From NCBI RefSeq assembly GCF_002954585.1, contig NZ_MSCI01000002.1, positions 1,032,089-1,096,088 of the forward strand: a stretch of DNA of 64,000 nt. The letters run 5' to 3'. The DNA is from Vibrio chagasii (GTDB taxonomy: Bacteria; Pseudomonadota; Gammaproteobacteria; Enterobacterales; Vibrionaceae). The translations under genes and the position numbers were made by a program. Below, one piece after another: positions 37,466 to 51,200 of this stretch; within the stretch, counting starts at the first letter, position 1; every line of letters begins with the position of its first letter. A model generated the notes under the pieces. That model made no database searches and was not told where the DNA came from. It saw only the letters and a program-made list of their open reading frames with translations.

Positions 37466-37607
37466 AAATTACAAGAAGTTATGGTCGAATACAAGATATG
37501 GACGAAAAAAGTTTATTTTTTGTGCAATTAACTGGCAATTTAGCTAAGTGGGCCAACAACTGAAAAGCGGGTATTCAGGAAGAAGTGACAGGTTTACGAG
37601 AAGTGAT

Positions 37608-37638
37608 CGTGTGCCTTTGGTGTCGTTAAAGGCACACG
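37608..37638 (-). terminator. Hairpin after the methyltransferase gene
   Basis: Perfect 11-bp stem CGTGTGCCTTT / AAAGGCACACG, 16 bases past the stop. No T run, so termination is plausible but unproven. Confidence 0.45.
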
Positions 37639-37653
37639 CGATTTGCTTACGGG

Positions 37654-38358
37654 TTAGGCAGAGACTTTCTCGCAACGCATAAAGATGAAGTTAACGTTGT
37701 TTGATAGGCGCTCGTACGTTTCTTCAGAGATGGCTTTGGCTTTCTCGTCGATTGTGCCTTCAGTGATCTGTGAAATCAGCAAGCCAGATAGGCTGACAGC
37801 TTGGCAAAGCTCGGTTAATGAACGGCGGTAGAAGCTTACCTGAACGGGTGTTCCAACTGTGTTCCACTCTTCTTGAATGAATTCGCGCTCAAAGTAGTTA
37901 CCTGAAAGGGTGCACTCAAAATCCGCAAAAGGGTGATGAGTGGAAAACACGATGTAGCCGCCCGGTTTCAAAACGCGATACACGTCATCAAAGACAGGTT
38001 TTAGATCTTCAATGTAGTGCAGCACCAACGGGCACACGATGACATCAGCGCTGTTATCAGCTTCCTTAGGTAAACCAAGAGCTGCATCTTGCGCGTATGC
38101 GGTTACATTGGGGATTTGTTTTCCATTCACTAGGTCAACCATATCTTGAGACAGGTCGGTACACGTGACCTTGTTGGCACCTTGGTCGATAAACCATTGC
38201 GCGTATATACCTGAGCCGCAACCAAGGTCGACAATATCGAGCCCTTTAACATCGTCTAGTAAGGCTATGGTTGATGGGCGTTCTAGTAGGGTATTATAAA
38301 TATTATCGCGAGCAGCAGAGTCGTATTGCTTTGCGTAGGTGGTGTACATTTCGGACAT
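37654..38358 (-). CDS. Class I SAM-dependent methyltransferase
   Basis: 234 residues. The SAM-binding motif VDLGCGSGIY (about 43-52) and the acidic strand CTDLSQDMV, followed by the LKPGGYIVFSTHHP motif V-VI region, place it in the UbiE/Methyltransf_11 type. The C-terminal half (FYRRSLTELCQAV) is typical of small-molecule methyltransferases. The acceptor is unknown. The gene is divergent from speA and has no operon partner. Confidence 0.88.
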   Translation of the reverse strand: MSEMYTTYAKQYDSAARDNIYNTLLERPSTIALLDDVKGLDIVDLGCGSGIYAQWFIDQGANKVTCTDLSQDMVDLVNGKQIPNVTAYAQDAALGLPKEADNSADVIVCPLVLHYIEDLKPVFDDVYRVLKPGGYIVFSTHHPFADFECTLSGNYFEREFIQEEWNTVGTPVQVSFYRRSLTELCQAVSLSGLLISQITEGTIDEKAKAISEETYERLSNNVNFIFMRCEKVSA

Positions 38359-38766
38359 GATTTAACACTCATCAATAGGTATGAAAGAACAGGATACTGA
38401 CTATCTTGGTGATAGCGAGAGTTATGATAGTGAAGTGCCGATATTTGTCATAACCCTGACTTAACATCACCAAATTAGCTAAGAATTTTAGGCGTCATTG
38501 CTATTTTATTCACCTAAATTTTTGTTAGAAAGTGCTTTATTTTTAATGCATTTCAGTCTGTTTTTTGCCCTAAAACCTTGTAATTCCTTAGTTGTCACTT
38601 TAAGTCGATCTGTCGATAAAAAAACGTAATCGTAACCACAAATATCAATGGTTGGACTCGCTCTTAATAATATCGGTTAATGCAGCCAACAAATCGTATT
38701 CTAACGTTTTTGTTGGGTTATACCTCGCTATTCCAAAGAGGTATCTTCTGTCGATGGCCCTATAGT
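38359..38766 (+). other. Upstream region and structured leader of speA
   Basis: From 38359 to about 38680 no gene is visible; it carries promoters for the two divergent genes. From 38686 two hairpins can form: CCAACAAA / TTTGTTGG (38686-38693 with 38709-38716) and ATACCTC / GAGGTAT (38720-38726 with 38738-38744). They precede the likely true speA start and lie inside an in-frame ATG extension from 38680. Confidence 0.45.
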
Positions 38767-40689
38767 GTGAGGTCTCTAGAATTGGAAAATTCGGTTAATT
38801 TGGAACGCATCCGTGCTGAGTATAATGTAAAGCACTGGAGCCAAGGTTTTTATGGCATTGATGACAACGGTGAAGTGTATGTATCACCGAGCGAAACGGA
38901 TCATCAAGTCCCACTAAGTAAGATCGTAAAACAGTTAGAGCAAAGAAATATTGGTTTACCTGCTCTTGTGCGTTTTCCTCAAATCGTGCATCAGCGCGTG
39001 CACAATATCTGTAACGTATTTAACCAAGCGATCGAAGAATATCAGTACGACAACCGTTACCTACTTGTTTATCCGATTAAAGTGAACCAGCAAAAAGAAG
39101 TGGTTGATGAGATCTTAGCGAGCCAAGCTCAATTAGAGCAAAAGCAGCTAGGCCTAGAGGCGGGCAGCAAACCTGAGCTATTGGCGGTATTGGCGCTGGC
39201 TCAAAAAGCGAGCTCTGTGATCGTGTGTAATGGTTACAAAGACAGAGAATACATCCGCCTTGCACTGATTGGCGAGAAACTAGGGCACAAGGTTTTTATC
39301 GTTCTAGAGAAATTGTCTGAGCTTGATCTTGTTCTTTCTGAAGCGAAAGCTCTGGGTGTGAAACCTCGTTTGGGTTTACGTATCCGTCTTGCTTCTCAAG
39401 GCGCAGGTAAATGGCAAGCAAGTGGTGGTGAGAAGTCGAAGTTTGGCTTGTCTGCATCACAAGTGCTTACTGTTATCGAGCGCTTGAAAGCAGAAGACCA
39501 GCTGGATGTTCTAGAGCTCGTACACTTCCACCTAGGTTCGCAAATGGCGAACATTCGTGATGTGCGCAATGGTGTGAGTGAAGCGGCTCGATTCTACTGT
39601 GAACTGCGTGATATTGGCGCTCAACTGAAGTTCTTAGATGTTGGTGGTGGTTTAGCTGTCGATTACGACGGCACACGTAGCCAATCTTCAAACTCAATGA
39701 ACTACGGCCTGCTTGAGTACGCTCGTAACATCGTGATGACGGTAGGGGACATTTGTAAGCTCTACAACCAGCCACAACCTGTGATCATTTCGGAGTCTGG
39801 TCGTTCACTGACAGCGCACCATGCTGTGTTGATTACCAACGTGATTGGTACTGAAAGCTACTCACCGGAAGACATGGCTGCGCCAGAAGCAGACGCACCA
39901 CTGTTGCTCAACAACATGTGGAATAACTTCTTAGAACTTGATGCTGGGAACGACGACCGTGCGTTGATTGAGATCTACAACGACACGCAGAGTGATATTG
40001 CAGAAGCGCACAACCAATTTGCGACCGGTATGTTGAACCTTCAGCACCGTGCTTGGGCTGAGCAGATGTCTTTGCGCATCAACTACGAGCTTAGTACTCG
40101 CATGAGCACTAAGAACCGTTACCACCGTCCAATTTTGGATGAGTTGAGCGAGCGTTTAGCAGACAAGTTCTTCGTGAACTTCTCACTATTCCAGTCATTG
40201 CCAGACGCTTGGGGTATTGATCAGGTGTTCCCTGTATTGCCACTGAGCGGTTTAGATAATGCGGATGAGCGTCGTGCTGTGGTGTTGGACATCACTTGTG
40301 ACTCTGACGGTACGATTGACCAGTATGTAGATGGTCAAGGCATTGAAACAACATTGCCAGTGCCAGCGTGGAACCCAGATGAACCATATCTAATGGGCTT
40401 TTTCCTAGTAGGGGCGTACCAAGAGATCTTGGGCGATATGCATAACCTATTTGGTGATACGCATAGTGTTGTGGTGAATGTTGATGAGAGCGGAGAAGCG
40501 AACATTGACTACATCAACGAAGGCGACACAGTAGAAGATATGATGCGTTATGTTCACATTGATATGGACCTAATTCGTCAGAACTACAAAGAATTGGTAA
40601 CGGCGAAAGTACCAGCGCAAGAGCAGCAAAGCGTGCTTGAAGAGTTAGAGCAAGGCTTGATGGGTTACACCTATCTTGAGGATTTTTAA
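38767..40689 (+). CDS. speA: Biosynthetic arginine decarboxylase
   Basis: Converts L-arginine to agmatine with PLP, the first step of the arginine route to putrescine. About 640 residues from GTG 38767; an ATG at 38680 would give 669. The conserved part begins at [17 protein letters not shown], so the extra N-terminus (which encodes the leader hairpins) is probably not translated; TTG at 38782 is another candidate. Visible features are the PLP-lysine region [21 protein letters not shown], the [13 protein letters not shown] loop and the [12 protein letters not shown] region of fold type III decarboxylases. It overlaps speB by one base (TAATG). Confidence 0.93.
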   Translation: MRSLELENSVNLERIRAEYNVKHWSQGFYGIDDNGEVYVSPSETDHQVPLSKIVKQLEQRNIGLPALVRFPQIVHQRVHNICNVFNQAIEEYQYDNRYLLVYPIKVNQQKEVVDEILASQAQLEQKQLGLEAGSKPELLAVLALAQKASSVIVCNGYKDREYIRLALIGEKLGHKVFIVLEKLSELDLVLSEAKALGVKPRLGLRIRLASQGAGKWQASGGEKSKFGLSASQVLTVIERLKAEDQLDVLELVHFHLGSQMANIRDVRNGVSEAARFYCELRDIGAQLKFLDVGGGLAVDYDGTRSQSSNSMNYGLLEYARNIVMTVGDICKLYNQPQPVIISESGRSLTAHHAVLITNVIGTESYSPEDMAAPEADAPLLLNNMWNNFLELDAGNDDRALIEIYNDTQSDIAEAHNQFATGMLNLQHRAWAEQMSLRINYELSTRMSTKNRYHRPILDELSERLADKFFVNFSLFQSLPDAWGIDQVFPVLPLSGLDNADERRAVVLDITCDSDGTIDQYVDGQGIETTLPVPAWNPDEPYLMGFFLVGAYQEILGDMHNLFGDTHSVVVNVDESGEANIDYINEGDTVEDMMRYVHIDMDLIRQNYKELVTAKVPAQEQQSVLEELEQGLMGYTYLEDF

Positions 40690-41618
40690 TGAACGATCTA
40701 TTTACGAAACCAGATTACTCGCTGTACTCCAATGCGATGACATTTATGCGTCGTCCTTTGGTGCAAAACCCAATCGACAACGATGCTGATGTGGTTGTAT
40801 TAGGTGCGCCGCTAGATATGGCGACATCTGGTCGTCCGGGCGCTCGCATGGGCCCTGATGCGATTCGTCGTGCATCGGTAAACTTGGCGTGGGAAGGTAA
40901 GAAATTCCCGTGGGACTTCAATGTATTTGAACATACCTCAGTGATTGATGCTGGCGATCTTGTGTTTGATTGCGGTGACGCAGAAGACCTCACTCAGCGT
41001 TTGGAAGCAGCAGCTGATGCGATTCTAAATAGCGGTAAAACTCTGTTAGGTTTAGGTGGCGATCACTTCATTACACTGCCTCTACTACGAGCATATGGTA
41101 AGAAGTACGGTGAGATGGCGTTGATTCACTTCGACGCACATACTGACACCTACAACCAAGGCAGCCGTTATGACCACGGCACCATGTTCTACCATGCACC
41201 AAACGAAGGTCTTATCTCGCCAGAACATTCGGTGCAGATCGGCATTCGTACTGAGTACAAACAAGAAGGTCATGGCTTCAACGTCATTAATGCGATGCAA
41301 GCCAATGACATGTGTGTGGACGAGATCATTGCTCAAGTGAAAGATATTGTTGGTGATAAACCAGTGTATCTGACGTTTGATATCGACTGTCTTGATCCTG
41401 CTTTTGCACCGGGTACTGGCACGCCTGTGTGTGGTGGTTTGAACTCAGATAAAGTGCTGAAAATCATCCGTGGTTTGCAGGGTATCAACATGGTTGGTAT
41501 GGACGTTGTAGAAGTGTCTCCAGCGTACGACCAAAGTGACATCACAGCGTTAGCGGGTGCTACGATTGCGCTTGAGCTGCTTTATGTTTGGACGGCGAAT
41601 CGTCTAGCTAGATCATAA
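40689..41618 (+). CDS. speB: Agmatinase
   Basis: Hydrolyses agmatine to putrescine and urea, completing the pathway begun by SpeA. 309 residues, ureohydrolase fold with the manganese-binding motifs [19 protein letters not shown] and [18 protein letters not shown] in order. The ATG shares its A with the last base of the speA stop codon, indicating translational coupling. Confidence 0.97.
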   Translation: MNDLFTKPDYSLYSNAMTFMRRPLVQNPIDNDADVVVLGAPLDMATSGRPGARMGPDAIRRASVNLAWEGKKFPWDFNVFEHTSVIDAGDLVFDCGDAEDLTQRLEAAADAILNSGKTLLGLGGDHFITLPLLRAYGKKYGEMALIHFDAHTDTYNQGSRYDHGTMFYHAPNEGLISPEHSVQIGIRTEYKQEGHGFNVINAMQANDMCVDEIIAQVKDIVGDKPVYLTFDIDCLDPAFAPGTGTPVCGGLNSDKVLKIIRGLQGINMVGMDVVEVSPAYDQSDITALAGATIALELLYVWTANRLARS

Positions 41619-41658
41619 AATGTCGTTGTTATAAGCATAGCGTTGCTATCTGATTTAA

Positions 41659-41693
41659 AAGCCTACCAGGTTTTACTTGGTGGGCTTTTTTGT
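41659..41693 (+). terminator. Terminator of speA-speB
   Basis: Stem AAGCCTACCAGG / CTTGGTGGGCTT (with wobble pairs), TTTTA loop and T tail. Confidence 0.85.
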
Positions 41694-42275
41694 TTTCACA
41701 GCAGCTTGATTGACTAAGCTATCGCAAAGGTGACAACGCTTGCGGTATAGGTTGGGTAATCTTCTGCTAAATATCTATTATGCAACTTATTTTATTATGT
41801 TTTTGTGGTTTCCTAGAGGCGATAGCCTGCGTGTTGTCTCAAAGATGGGAATCGTTGCTGTTTAGTTGTTGATACATAGCTCACTTCAATTAATGCCTTA
41901 TTTTCGCTAATGATTTGTTAACTTTATTGCGGTATAAATTTATGAAATTGAGAGGTGTGTATATCTGTGAGTTTATTTGCATATAAATCAGCACCCTACT
42001 AACTTTTAACTCATGTTCTGGAAACTCTTGGAAAATAGACAAATTTGCATGAAGAGGTCTACTCAGGCAGATATGGCATTTTTTATGCGGAAGACTAGGC
42101 TTAAAGGTAAGTAAATTATAAAAAAACAGGTGAATTTTATTCTCTTTTTGTACCTCTTCGATGAACCGTTTGAATGTGTTCCGAAGAGCGAGATATAAGT
42201 TAATGAAAATCTGAGATTGCTTTTACAAACAATGTTCACCGCTCTTAAGCAGCGACTTGTGACATCGGGGGATAT
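41694..42275 (+). other. Upstream region of the giant adhesin gene
   Basis: No gene in about 580 bases. AT-rich parts at 41760-41990 and 42100-42240 probably hold the promoter; I cannot fix it. GGGGGA lies about four bases before the adhesin ATG. I looked for a c-di-GMP riboswitch and did not find a convincing one. Confidence 0.45.
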
Positions 42276-45200
42276 ATGGATATCGAAGTTTCGCGTCAGA
42301 CTGTGGTAGTTGAAGCTACCAGTGGAGATGTGGTTGTAGTTAAGCCTGACGGCAGTGCCAGAAAAGTTTCGGTTGGCGATATCATCCGTGAAAATGAGAT
42401 TGTTATGACCGCGCATGATGCTGAACTCCTAATAGGTTTGCCTAGCGGCCCTGTTGAGGTTGAGGGCAATTGTGTTGGGTGTGTCGATCAAGATTTGGCT
42501 TGGGCAGATGCACCGATCGCCGGAGAGGTGAATATCGATTTGGCGCAAGCTGCTGATGATTCATTCACTGATGACGATCTTGCGGCTATTCAAGAAGCCA
42601 TTTTAGGTGGTGCCGATCCAACTCAAATTTTAGAAGCGACCGCAGCTGGTGGCGCTCTAGGTTCTGCAAATGCGGGCTTTGTCACCATTGATTACAACTA
42701 TACAGAAACTCGTCCTTCGACCTTCTTTGAAACTTCAGGCCTAGAAGAGCAATCTGTTGATGAAGATAGGGAAGAGCTTAGATCGATCACGCTCTCATCG
42801 GGTGGTCAATCCATCGCTGAAACACTGACTGAAGGTTCCATTTCCGGCAATACTTACCCTCAATCGGTGACAGTTACAGATACCGTTGTTGCGGGTAGTT
42901 TAGCGCTTGACCCAGATTCGTTTGCTCCAGAAACACTCTCTCTCGCTTCGCTCCTTAGTGAACTCAACAGCGACATTACCTCTAGTGGCCAGCCGGTTAG
43001 CTTTACGTATGACTCAGCCTCCAATTCGATTATCGGTGTTCAAGGCACAGATGAGGCACTGCGCATCGATATTGATGCCGTAAGTGTTGGAAATGACATT
43101 GAATTATCGCTTACCACAACTATTTCTCAGCCGATAGATCATGTTCCGTCGATTGGTGGCGGACAGGTTTCCTTTACGGGCGACCAAATCAACATCGCTT
43201 TTGACATACAGGGCCAAGACACCGCAGGTAATCAGCTCGTCACACCGATTAATGCGCAAGTAACCGTCCTTGATGGGGTAGATCCGTCTGTCGAAAGCGT
43301 GTCTATCGACAACGTTGAAACAAGCAGTGCTGCAATTGAGGGCACGTTTTCAAATATTGGTAGTGATAACCTACAGTCAGCTGTTTTTGACTCAAGCTCA
43401 CTTGCTCAATTTGATGGTGTGCTCAGTGATAATCAGGCGACCGTTGCATCTTTGTCTGCTGATGGAAGTACCATAACACTGTCAATCCAAGGTAGCAGCG
43501 ACGTTATTTTAACCGTTAGCTTGGATACTGACGGTACCTATCGATTTGAGCAGTTGAGACCAATTGAGCAAGTCGGCACTGATTCGCTTTCTTTCTCTTT
43601 GCCAATCACGGTTACCGATTTTGACCAAGATGTCGTAACTAATACCATCAACCTCGCTATTTCTGATGGCGATAAACCAGTCATTACCAATGTCGACAGT
43701 ATTGATGTTGATGAAGCTGGTATTGTTGGCGGTTCTCAAGAGGGAACGGCAACGGTCTCAGGAAGTGGTAGTGTCGCTTCAGAAATTTTTGATAGTGACA
43801 TTATCGATCATCATGAACTTGAACCTGCAGAGTTTAATACCGCCGGCACACTGATATCTAACGGTGAGGTTGTGTTACTCGAACTGGTTAATGAAACCAA
43901 TGGTGTGCGAACGTACGAAGGCTATGTCGAGGTTAATGGCGCAAGAATTACGGTTTTTGATGTAAAAATTGATAGCCCATCTTTGGGTAACTATGAATTT
44001 AACCTCTATGAAGAATTGTCGCATCAAGGTGCTGAAGACGCACTTTTAACCTTTGCACTGCCTATCTATGCAGTAGATGCCGATGGCGATAGATCGGCGT
44101 TATCTAGTGGTTCAAGTACTCCAGAAGCTGCGCAGATTCTTATCAACGTTAAAGATGATGTCGTTGAACTGGTTGATAAGGTTGAATCTGTTACTGAGCC
44201 AACTTTAGCTGGCGATACTGTTGTCTCGTATAACCTGTTCAATTTCGAAGGTGCGGATGGTTCGACAATTCAATCATTCAACTACGATGGTGTTGATTAT
44301 TCATTAGATCAAAGCTTACTGCCTGATGCTCCTCAAACCTTCAGTTTCACTGAGGGCGTGGTCACTATCTCGCTTAACGGTGATTTCAGTTTTGAGGTTG
44401 CTCGTGATATCGACCACTCAAGTAGCGAAACGATCATCAAACAGTTTTCATTCTTAGCAGAAGATGGTGATGGTGACACTGATACATCAACGCTTGAATT
44501 AAGTATTACCGACGGTCAAAACCCGGTAATCAATCTGATTCCACCTGTTACTTTATCTGAAACCAATCTAGCTGATGGCTCTGCACCAAGTGGAAGTGCA
44601 GTAAGCGCAACCAATACGATCAACTTTACCGCTGGTAGTGATGATGTAGCGAATTTCCGCATTGAGCCTACTGAGTTCAATCTCGGCGGCGCTCTGAAAT
44701 CGAATGGTTTTGTGGTCGATATAAAAGAAGACTCGGCGAATCCAGGTACCTACATTGGTTTCATTACTGATGGTTCAAACACTGAAATTCCAGTGTTTAC
44801 GATTAGCTTCTCGTCCACCACGCTTGGTGAATACACCTTTACCCTATTAGAAGCGTTGGACCATGCAGATGGCCTCGTGAACAATGATCTGAGCTTTTAT
44901 CTTCCGGTGTATGCGGTAGACAGCGATGGCGATGATTCTGTTGTGTCCCAACTGAATGTAACCATCGGTGATGATGTTCAAATCATGCAAGATGGCACAT
45001 TAGATATTGTTGAGCCTAATCTAGCTGATGGCACGGTGACCACTAACATCATTGATGTGATGCCAAACCAAAGTGCTGATGGTGCGACGATTACTCAGTT
45101 CACCTATGACGGCCAACTTAGAACGCTTGATCAAAATGACACGGGTGAGCAGCAATTCAGCTTCACAGAGGGGGAGCTGTTTATTACGCTGCAAGGTGAG

Positions 45201-48200
45201 GTGCGATTTGAACCAAACCGTAACCTAGACCACTCCTTGAGTGAAGACATCGTGAAGTTGATAGAGGTCACCTCAAGTGATTTCGATAAAGATCCAGTAA
45301 CGTCAACGGTTACTCTGACAATTACCGATGGCGATAACCCGAATATCGATGCGGTACCGAGCGTATCACTTAAAGAAGCGGATCTCGCTGATGGCTCATC
45401 ACCAAGTGGCAGTGCGGTTAGCCAAACAGAAACCATCACTTTTACCAACCAAAGTGATGATGTTGAAAAATTCCGTTTGGAGCCGAGTGAGTTTAATACT
45501 GGCGGTACTCTGAAGTCTGATGGCTTGGTGATTGAGATTCGAGAAGAGCCTGCAGGTTCGGGTCACTACATAGGCTTCACCACAGACACTTCAAATGTCG
45601 AGACTACTGTCTTCACACTTGCATTCAGCAGCACGACTTTAGGTGAATACACCTTCACGCTTATAGAAGCGATTGATCACACACCAAATCAAGGTAATAA
45701 CGATCTAACGTTTAACTTGCCAGTGTACGCGGTTGATAGCGATGGCGATGATTCTCTAATGTCGCCACTTGCTGTGACGATTACTGATGATATCCAAGTC
45801 ATGGTAGATGGCGCGTTTACGATTGAAGAGCCGACTGTCGCTGATTTAGCAGCGGGTACGCCGACAACCACGACTGTGAATGTTCTTGATGAAGAAGGGG
45901 CAGACGGCACGACCATCACCCAAATCAATTATGACAACGGCACAGTGTTTACGCTTGACCAGAGCAATACTGGAGAGCAGAAATTTGTGGTTGCTGAAGG
46001 TTCGCTTTATGTCACGCTGCAAGGTGATGTGCGCTTTGAACCAAATCGTAACCTCGATCATACAAGTGGAGACATTGTTAAGTCGATAGTCGTGACTTCA
46101 AGCGACTCAGATAGTGATGTTGTTACTTCTACGGTCACGTTGACTATTACTGATGGTGACATTCCAACGATTGATAATGTACCGAGTGTTACTTTATCTG
46201 AAACTAATTTGAGTGATGGTTCTACGCCAAGCGGTGCCGCAGTAAGTCAAACAGAGACGATTACCTTTACCAATCAAAGTGATGATGTGGCGAGTTTCCG
46301 TATTGAACCGACAGAATTCAATGTTGGTGGGGCGCTCAAATCAAATGGGCTGGTGGTTGAGCTAAAAGCAGACCCAACCACACCAGGTGGTTACATCGGC
46401 TTTGTGACTGATGGTTCGAACGTCGAAACCAACGTGTTTACGATTAGTTTCTCTAGTACTACCCTAGGCCAATACACTTTCACACTGTTGGAAGCATTAG
46501 ACCATGTGGATGGTTTAGCGAACAACGATCTTAGTTTTAACCTTCCTGTTTATGCGGTAGACACCGATGGCGACGATTCATTGGTGTCACAGTTGAATGT
46601 GACTATCGGTGATGATGTTCAAATCCTGCAAGACGGCTCTCTAAATATTGTCGAGCCAACGGTTGCTGATTTGGCGGCGGGCACACCTACGACAACTACC
46701 GTTAATGTATTTGATCAAGAAGGGGCAGACGGCGCGACCATCACGCAATTTGCTTATGATGGCGGGGCTGTATTAACGCTTGACCAGAACAATATTGGCG
46801 AGCAGAAGTTCGTAGTTGCCGAAGGTTCACTGTATATCACTATCCAAGGTGATGTTCGCTTCGAGCCGAACCGTAACCTCGACCATACTGGTGGAGATAT
46901 CGTTAAACAGATCGAGGTCACCTCAAGCGACTTCGATAAAGATACCGTGACCTCGACAGTCACCCTGACGATTACCGATGGTGATATCCCGACCATTGAT
47001 ACTGTGCCAAGTGTTACTCTGTCTGAAACCAATCTTGCGGATGGCTCTGCACCAGGTAGCGGTGCTGTAAGTCAAACTGAGACGATTACTTTTACTAATC
47101 AAAGTGATGATGTGACCCGTTTCCGTATTGAACCTACTGAGTTCAATGTTGGTGGTGCACTGAAATCGAATGGTTTTGCGGTCGAGATAAAAGAAGATTT
47201 AGTGAATCCGGGCACTTATATTGGCTTCATTACTGATGGCTCAAACACTGAAATTCCAGTGTTCACGATTAGCTTTTCGACCTCGAACCTTGGTGAATAC
47301 ACCTTTACTTTATTGGAAGCGTTAGACCATGCAGATGGTCTAGCAAACAATGATCTGAGCTTTGATCTTCCGGTCTATGCGGTCGACAGCGATGGCGATG
47401 ACTCTTTGGTGTCTCAACTCAATGTAACCATCGGCGATGATGTTCAAATCATGCAAGATGGCACGCTAGATATCGTTGAGCCGAATTTGGCAGATGGCAC
47501 GGTAACAACCAATACCATTGATGTAATGCCAAACCAAAGTGCTGATGGTGCAACGTTTACTGAGTTTTCTTTTGGTGGAATCGTTAAGACGTTGGATCAG
47601 AGCATCGCAGGCGAGCAGCAATTCAGTTTCACAGAAGGTGAGTTGTACATCACTCTTCAAGGTGAGATGCGCTTCGAGCCCAACCGTAACTTAGACCATT
47701 CCGCGAGCGAAGACATTGTTAAGTCGATAGTCGTGACATCCAATGACTTTGATAACGATCCGGTGACTGCGACCGTAACTTTGACCATAACCGATGGCGA
47801 CAACCCGACTATCGATGCGGTGCCAAGTGTTGCACTTGAAGAAGCGGATCTGGCCGATGGTTCGTCACCAAGTGGCAGTGCGGTTAGCCAAACAGAAACC
47901 ATCACTTTTACCAACCAAAGTGATGATGTTGTAACATTCCGCTTAGAGCCGAGTGAGTTTAATACTGGCGGCACTCTGAAGTCTGATGGCTTAGTGATTG
48001 AGATCCGAGAAGAGCCTGCGGGTTCGGGTAACTACATCGGATTCACTACGGACATTTCAAATGTAGAAACCACGGTCTTCACACTTGCATTTAGCAGCAC
48101 GACGTTAGGTGAATACACCTTCACGCTTTTAGAAGCGATTGACCATACACCAATTCAAGGTAATAACGACCTAAAATTCAACTTGCCTATGTATGCGGTC

Positions 48201-51200
48201 GATAGTGATGGCGATGACTCTCTGATGTCGCCTTTGGCTGTAACGATTACCGATGATATTCAAGTCATGGTGGATGGTTCTCTCAGCATTGAAGAGCCGA
48301 CAGTGGCTGACTTAGCCACGGGCACGCCGACAACAACGACCGTCAATGTTCTTGATCAAGAAGGGGCTGATGGCACGACTATTACCCAAATCAATTACGA
48401 TAATGGCACCGTGTTTACGCTTGACCAGAGTAATATGGGTGAGCAAAAGTTTGTGGTTGCTGAAGGCTCGCTTTATATCACGCTTCAAGGCGATGTGCGC
48501 TTTGAACCGAACCGCGATCTTAATCACTCGGGCGGGGATATCGTTAAGTCTATAGTGGTCAGTTCAAGTGACTTTGATAGTGATGTGGTGACTTCTACAG
48601 TAATGCTAACCATTACCGATGGCGATCTACCAATCATCAACGTCATCCCTGGCGTGAGTCTTTCTGAAGTCGATCTGGCTGATGGTTCTGCACCAATAGG
48701 CAATCCAGTATCGACGACTCAAGTGATTACCTATACCGAGGGTAGTGATGATGTTAGTCATTTCAGAATTGACCCTGCTCAGTTCAATACTTCGGGTGCT
48801 TTGAAGTCGAATGGCTTAGATGTTGAGATTAAAGAGCAGCCAGCGAACTCTGGAAACTACATTGGCTTTGTAAAAGACAGTGCTAACGTAGAAACCAACG
48901 TATTCACAATTAATTTCTCAACCACCAATTTAGGGCAATACACGTTTACGCTGCTTGAAGCGTTAGACCATGCGGATGGCTTGCAGAACAACACCTTAAA
49001 CTTCGATGTACCTGTTATAGCTGTGGATACCGATGGTGATGAGTCTGCGATGTCACCAATGACAGTGACCATTACCGATGATGTACAAGGTTTACAAGAC
49101 GGGTCATTGAATATTGTTGAGCCTTCACTGGATGATCTCGTGGCAGGCACTCCAACTACGCCAACTATCGATGTTATGCCGACTCAAAGTGCTGACGGCG
49201 CAAAGGTCACCCAATTTATTTACGATGGTGGTACTGCTGTCACCTTGGACCCGAATGTATCGACAGAGCAGGTGTTTACCGTAACCGATGGTTTACTGTA
49301 CATTACGATTGAAGGCGAAGTTCGTTTTGAGCCAAATCGAAACCTGGATCATTCAGCGGGTGATATTGTTAGAACGATCGTTGTAACGACCAGCGACTTT
49401 GATAACGATACTGATACCGCGGATGTTACATTAACGATCCAAGATGGGATTGATCCGGTCATCGATGTTGTTCCGAGCGTGAACTTATCGGAAGTGAACC
49501 TAGCAGGTGGCTCAACGCCGAGTGGTTCTGCGGTGAGTTCAACACAAACCATTACCTACACCGTGGGGAGTGATGACTTAAGCCACTTTAGAATCGCGAC
49601 CAACGAATTCAACCTAGGTGATGTTCTGAAATCAAATGGTCTTGTTGTTCAGCTAAAAGAAGATCCTGCTTCACCTGGCGACTACATCGGGTTTACTGAT
49701 GACGGGGCAGGTAACGTAACCAATGTATTCACCATTGATTTTGATAGTGTCAATAAAGGTCAGTTCACCTTCACGCTGATTGAGGCTCTCGATCACCTTG
49801 ATGGCGCGCTTAATAACGACCTTAATTTCAACTTGCCTGTTTATGCGGTTGATACTGATGGTGATGACTCAGTTAAGCGTGATGTTGTTGTCACCATTCA
49901 AGATGACCTCCAACAAATGCAAGATGGCACGTTAACCATCACAGAGCCAAATACTGGCACACCAACTACCTCGACCGTTGATGTCTTGCCTACGCCAAGT
50001 GCTGATGGGGCAACCATTACACAGTTCACCTATGACGGTGGCTCTGCGATTACTTTGGATCAAAGCATTAGCGGTGAGCAGGAATTTGTTTTCACTGAAG
50101 GCTCGCTGTTTGTCACCTTGGATGGTGATGTAAGGTTTGAACCAAATCGTAATCTTGACCACTCTGCAGGCGACATAGTTAAGCTGATTGAATTTACTTC
50201 ATCTGATTTTGATAAGGATATTTCTTCTTCAACGGTCACACTCACTATCGTTGATGGTGATGGACCAACGTTGAATGTCGTTCCGAGTGTTAGCTTGTCT
50301 GAAAGCTTACTTGCTGATGGTTCAACGCCGAGTGGCAGCCCAGTCAGCGTGACTCAGACCATTACTTCACTTGCAAGCAGTGATGATATCGAGAAGATTG
50401 TCGTCGAAGTAGGGCTGTTTAATACCAGCGGTGTATTGAAGTCTGATGGCCTTGAATTGAGCTTGCGTGAAGAGCCTGCGGGTTCAGGTGACTACATAGC
50501 ATTCACAACGGATGGCTCGGGTGTTGAGAAAGTTATCTTCACCCTAGAATTTGATAACACTAACCCGAGTGAGTACACGTTTACTTTGTTAGAGCGTTTG
50601 GATCATGTCGACGGATTAGGAAACAACGACCTCAGCTTTGACTTGTCGGTATATGCGCAAGATACCGATGGTGATATTTCACCGTCTAAACCGCTTTCTG
50701 TGACCATCAGTGATGACGTTCAATTGATGCAATCTGGTGCTCTTAGCATCACAGAGCCAAGCACGGGCACACCTACCACAACGACATTTGATGTGATGCC
50801 TGCGCAAAGTGCTGATGGCGCTACCATAACTCAATTTACTTATGGTAGTCAGCCTGAAGAGTCTCTGGTGCAAACCAACACTGGTGAGCAAGAGTTCGTA
50901 TTTACGGAAGGTTCGTTGTTTATCACGCTTGAAGGCGATGTGCGCTTTGAGCCTAATCGAAATCTGAATCATTCTGGTGGTGATATCGTTAAGACTATTA
51001 CCGTGACATCAGAAGACAAAGACGGCGATATCGTTACTTCGACAGTGACGCTGACGATTTCAGATGGTGCGCCACCGGTAATTGATACGGTACCAACGGT
51101 TGCATTGGAAGAAGCGAATCTTGTGGATGGCTCATCTCCGAGCTTACCTGTGAGCCAAACTGAAACCATTACTTTCACTGCGGGAAGTGATGATGTGAGC

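Noticed and set aside
41694..42275. Cyclic-di-GMP (GEMM) riboswitch before the adhesin
   Set aside because: The conserved GEMM core segments are not present in the leader, though a c-di-GMP link would suit the gene.
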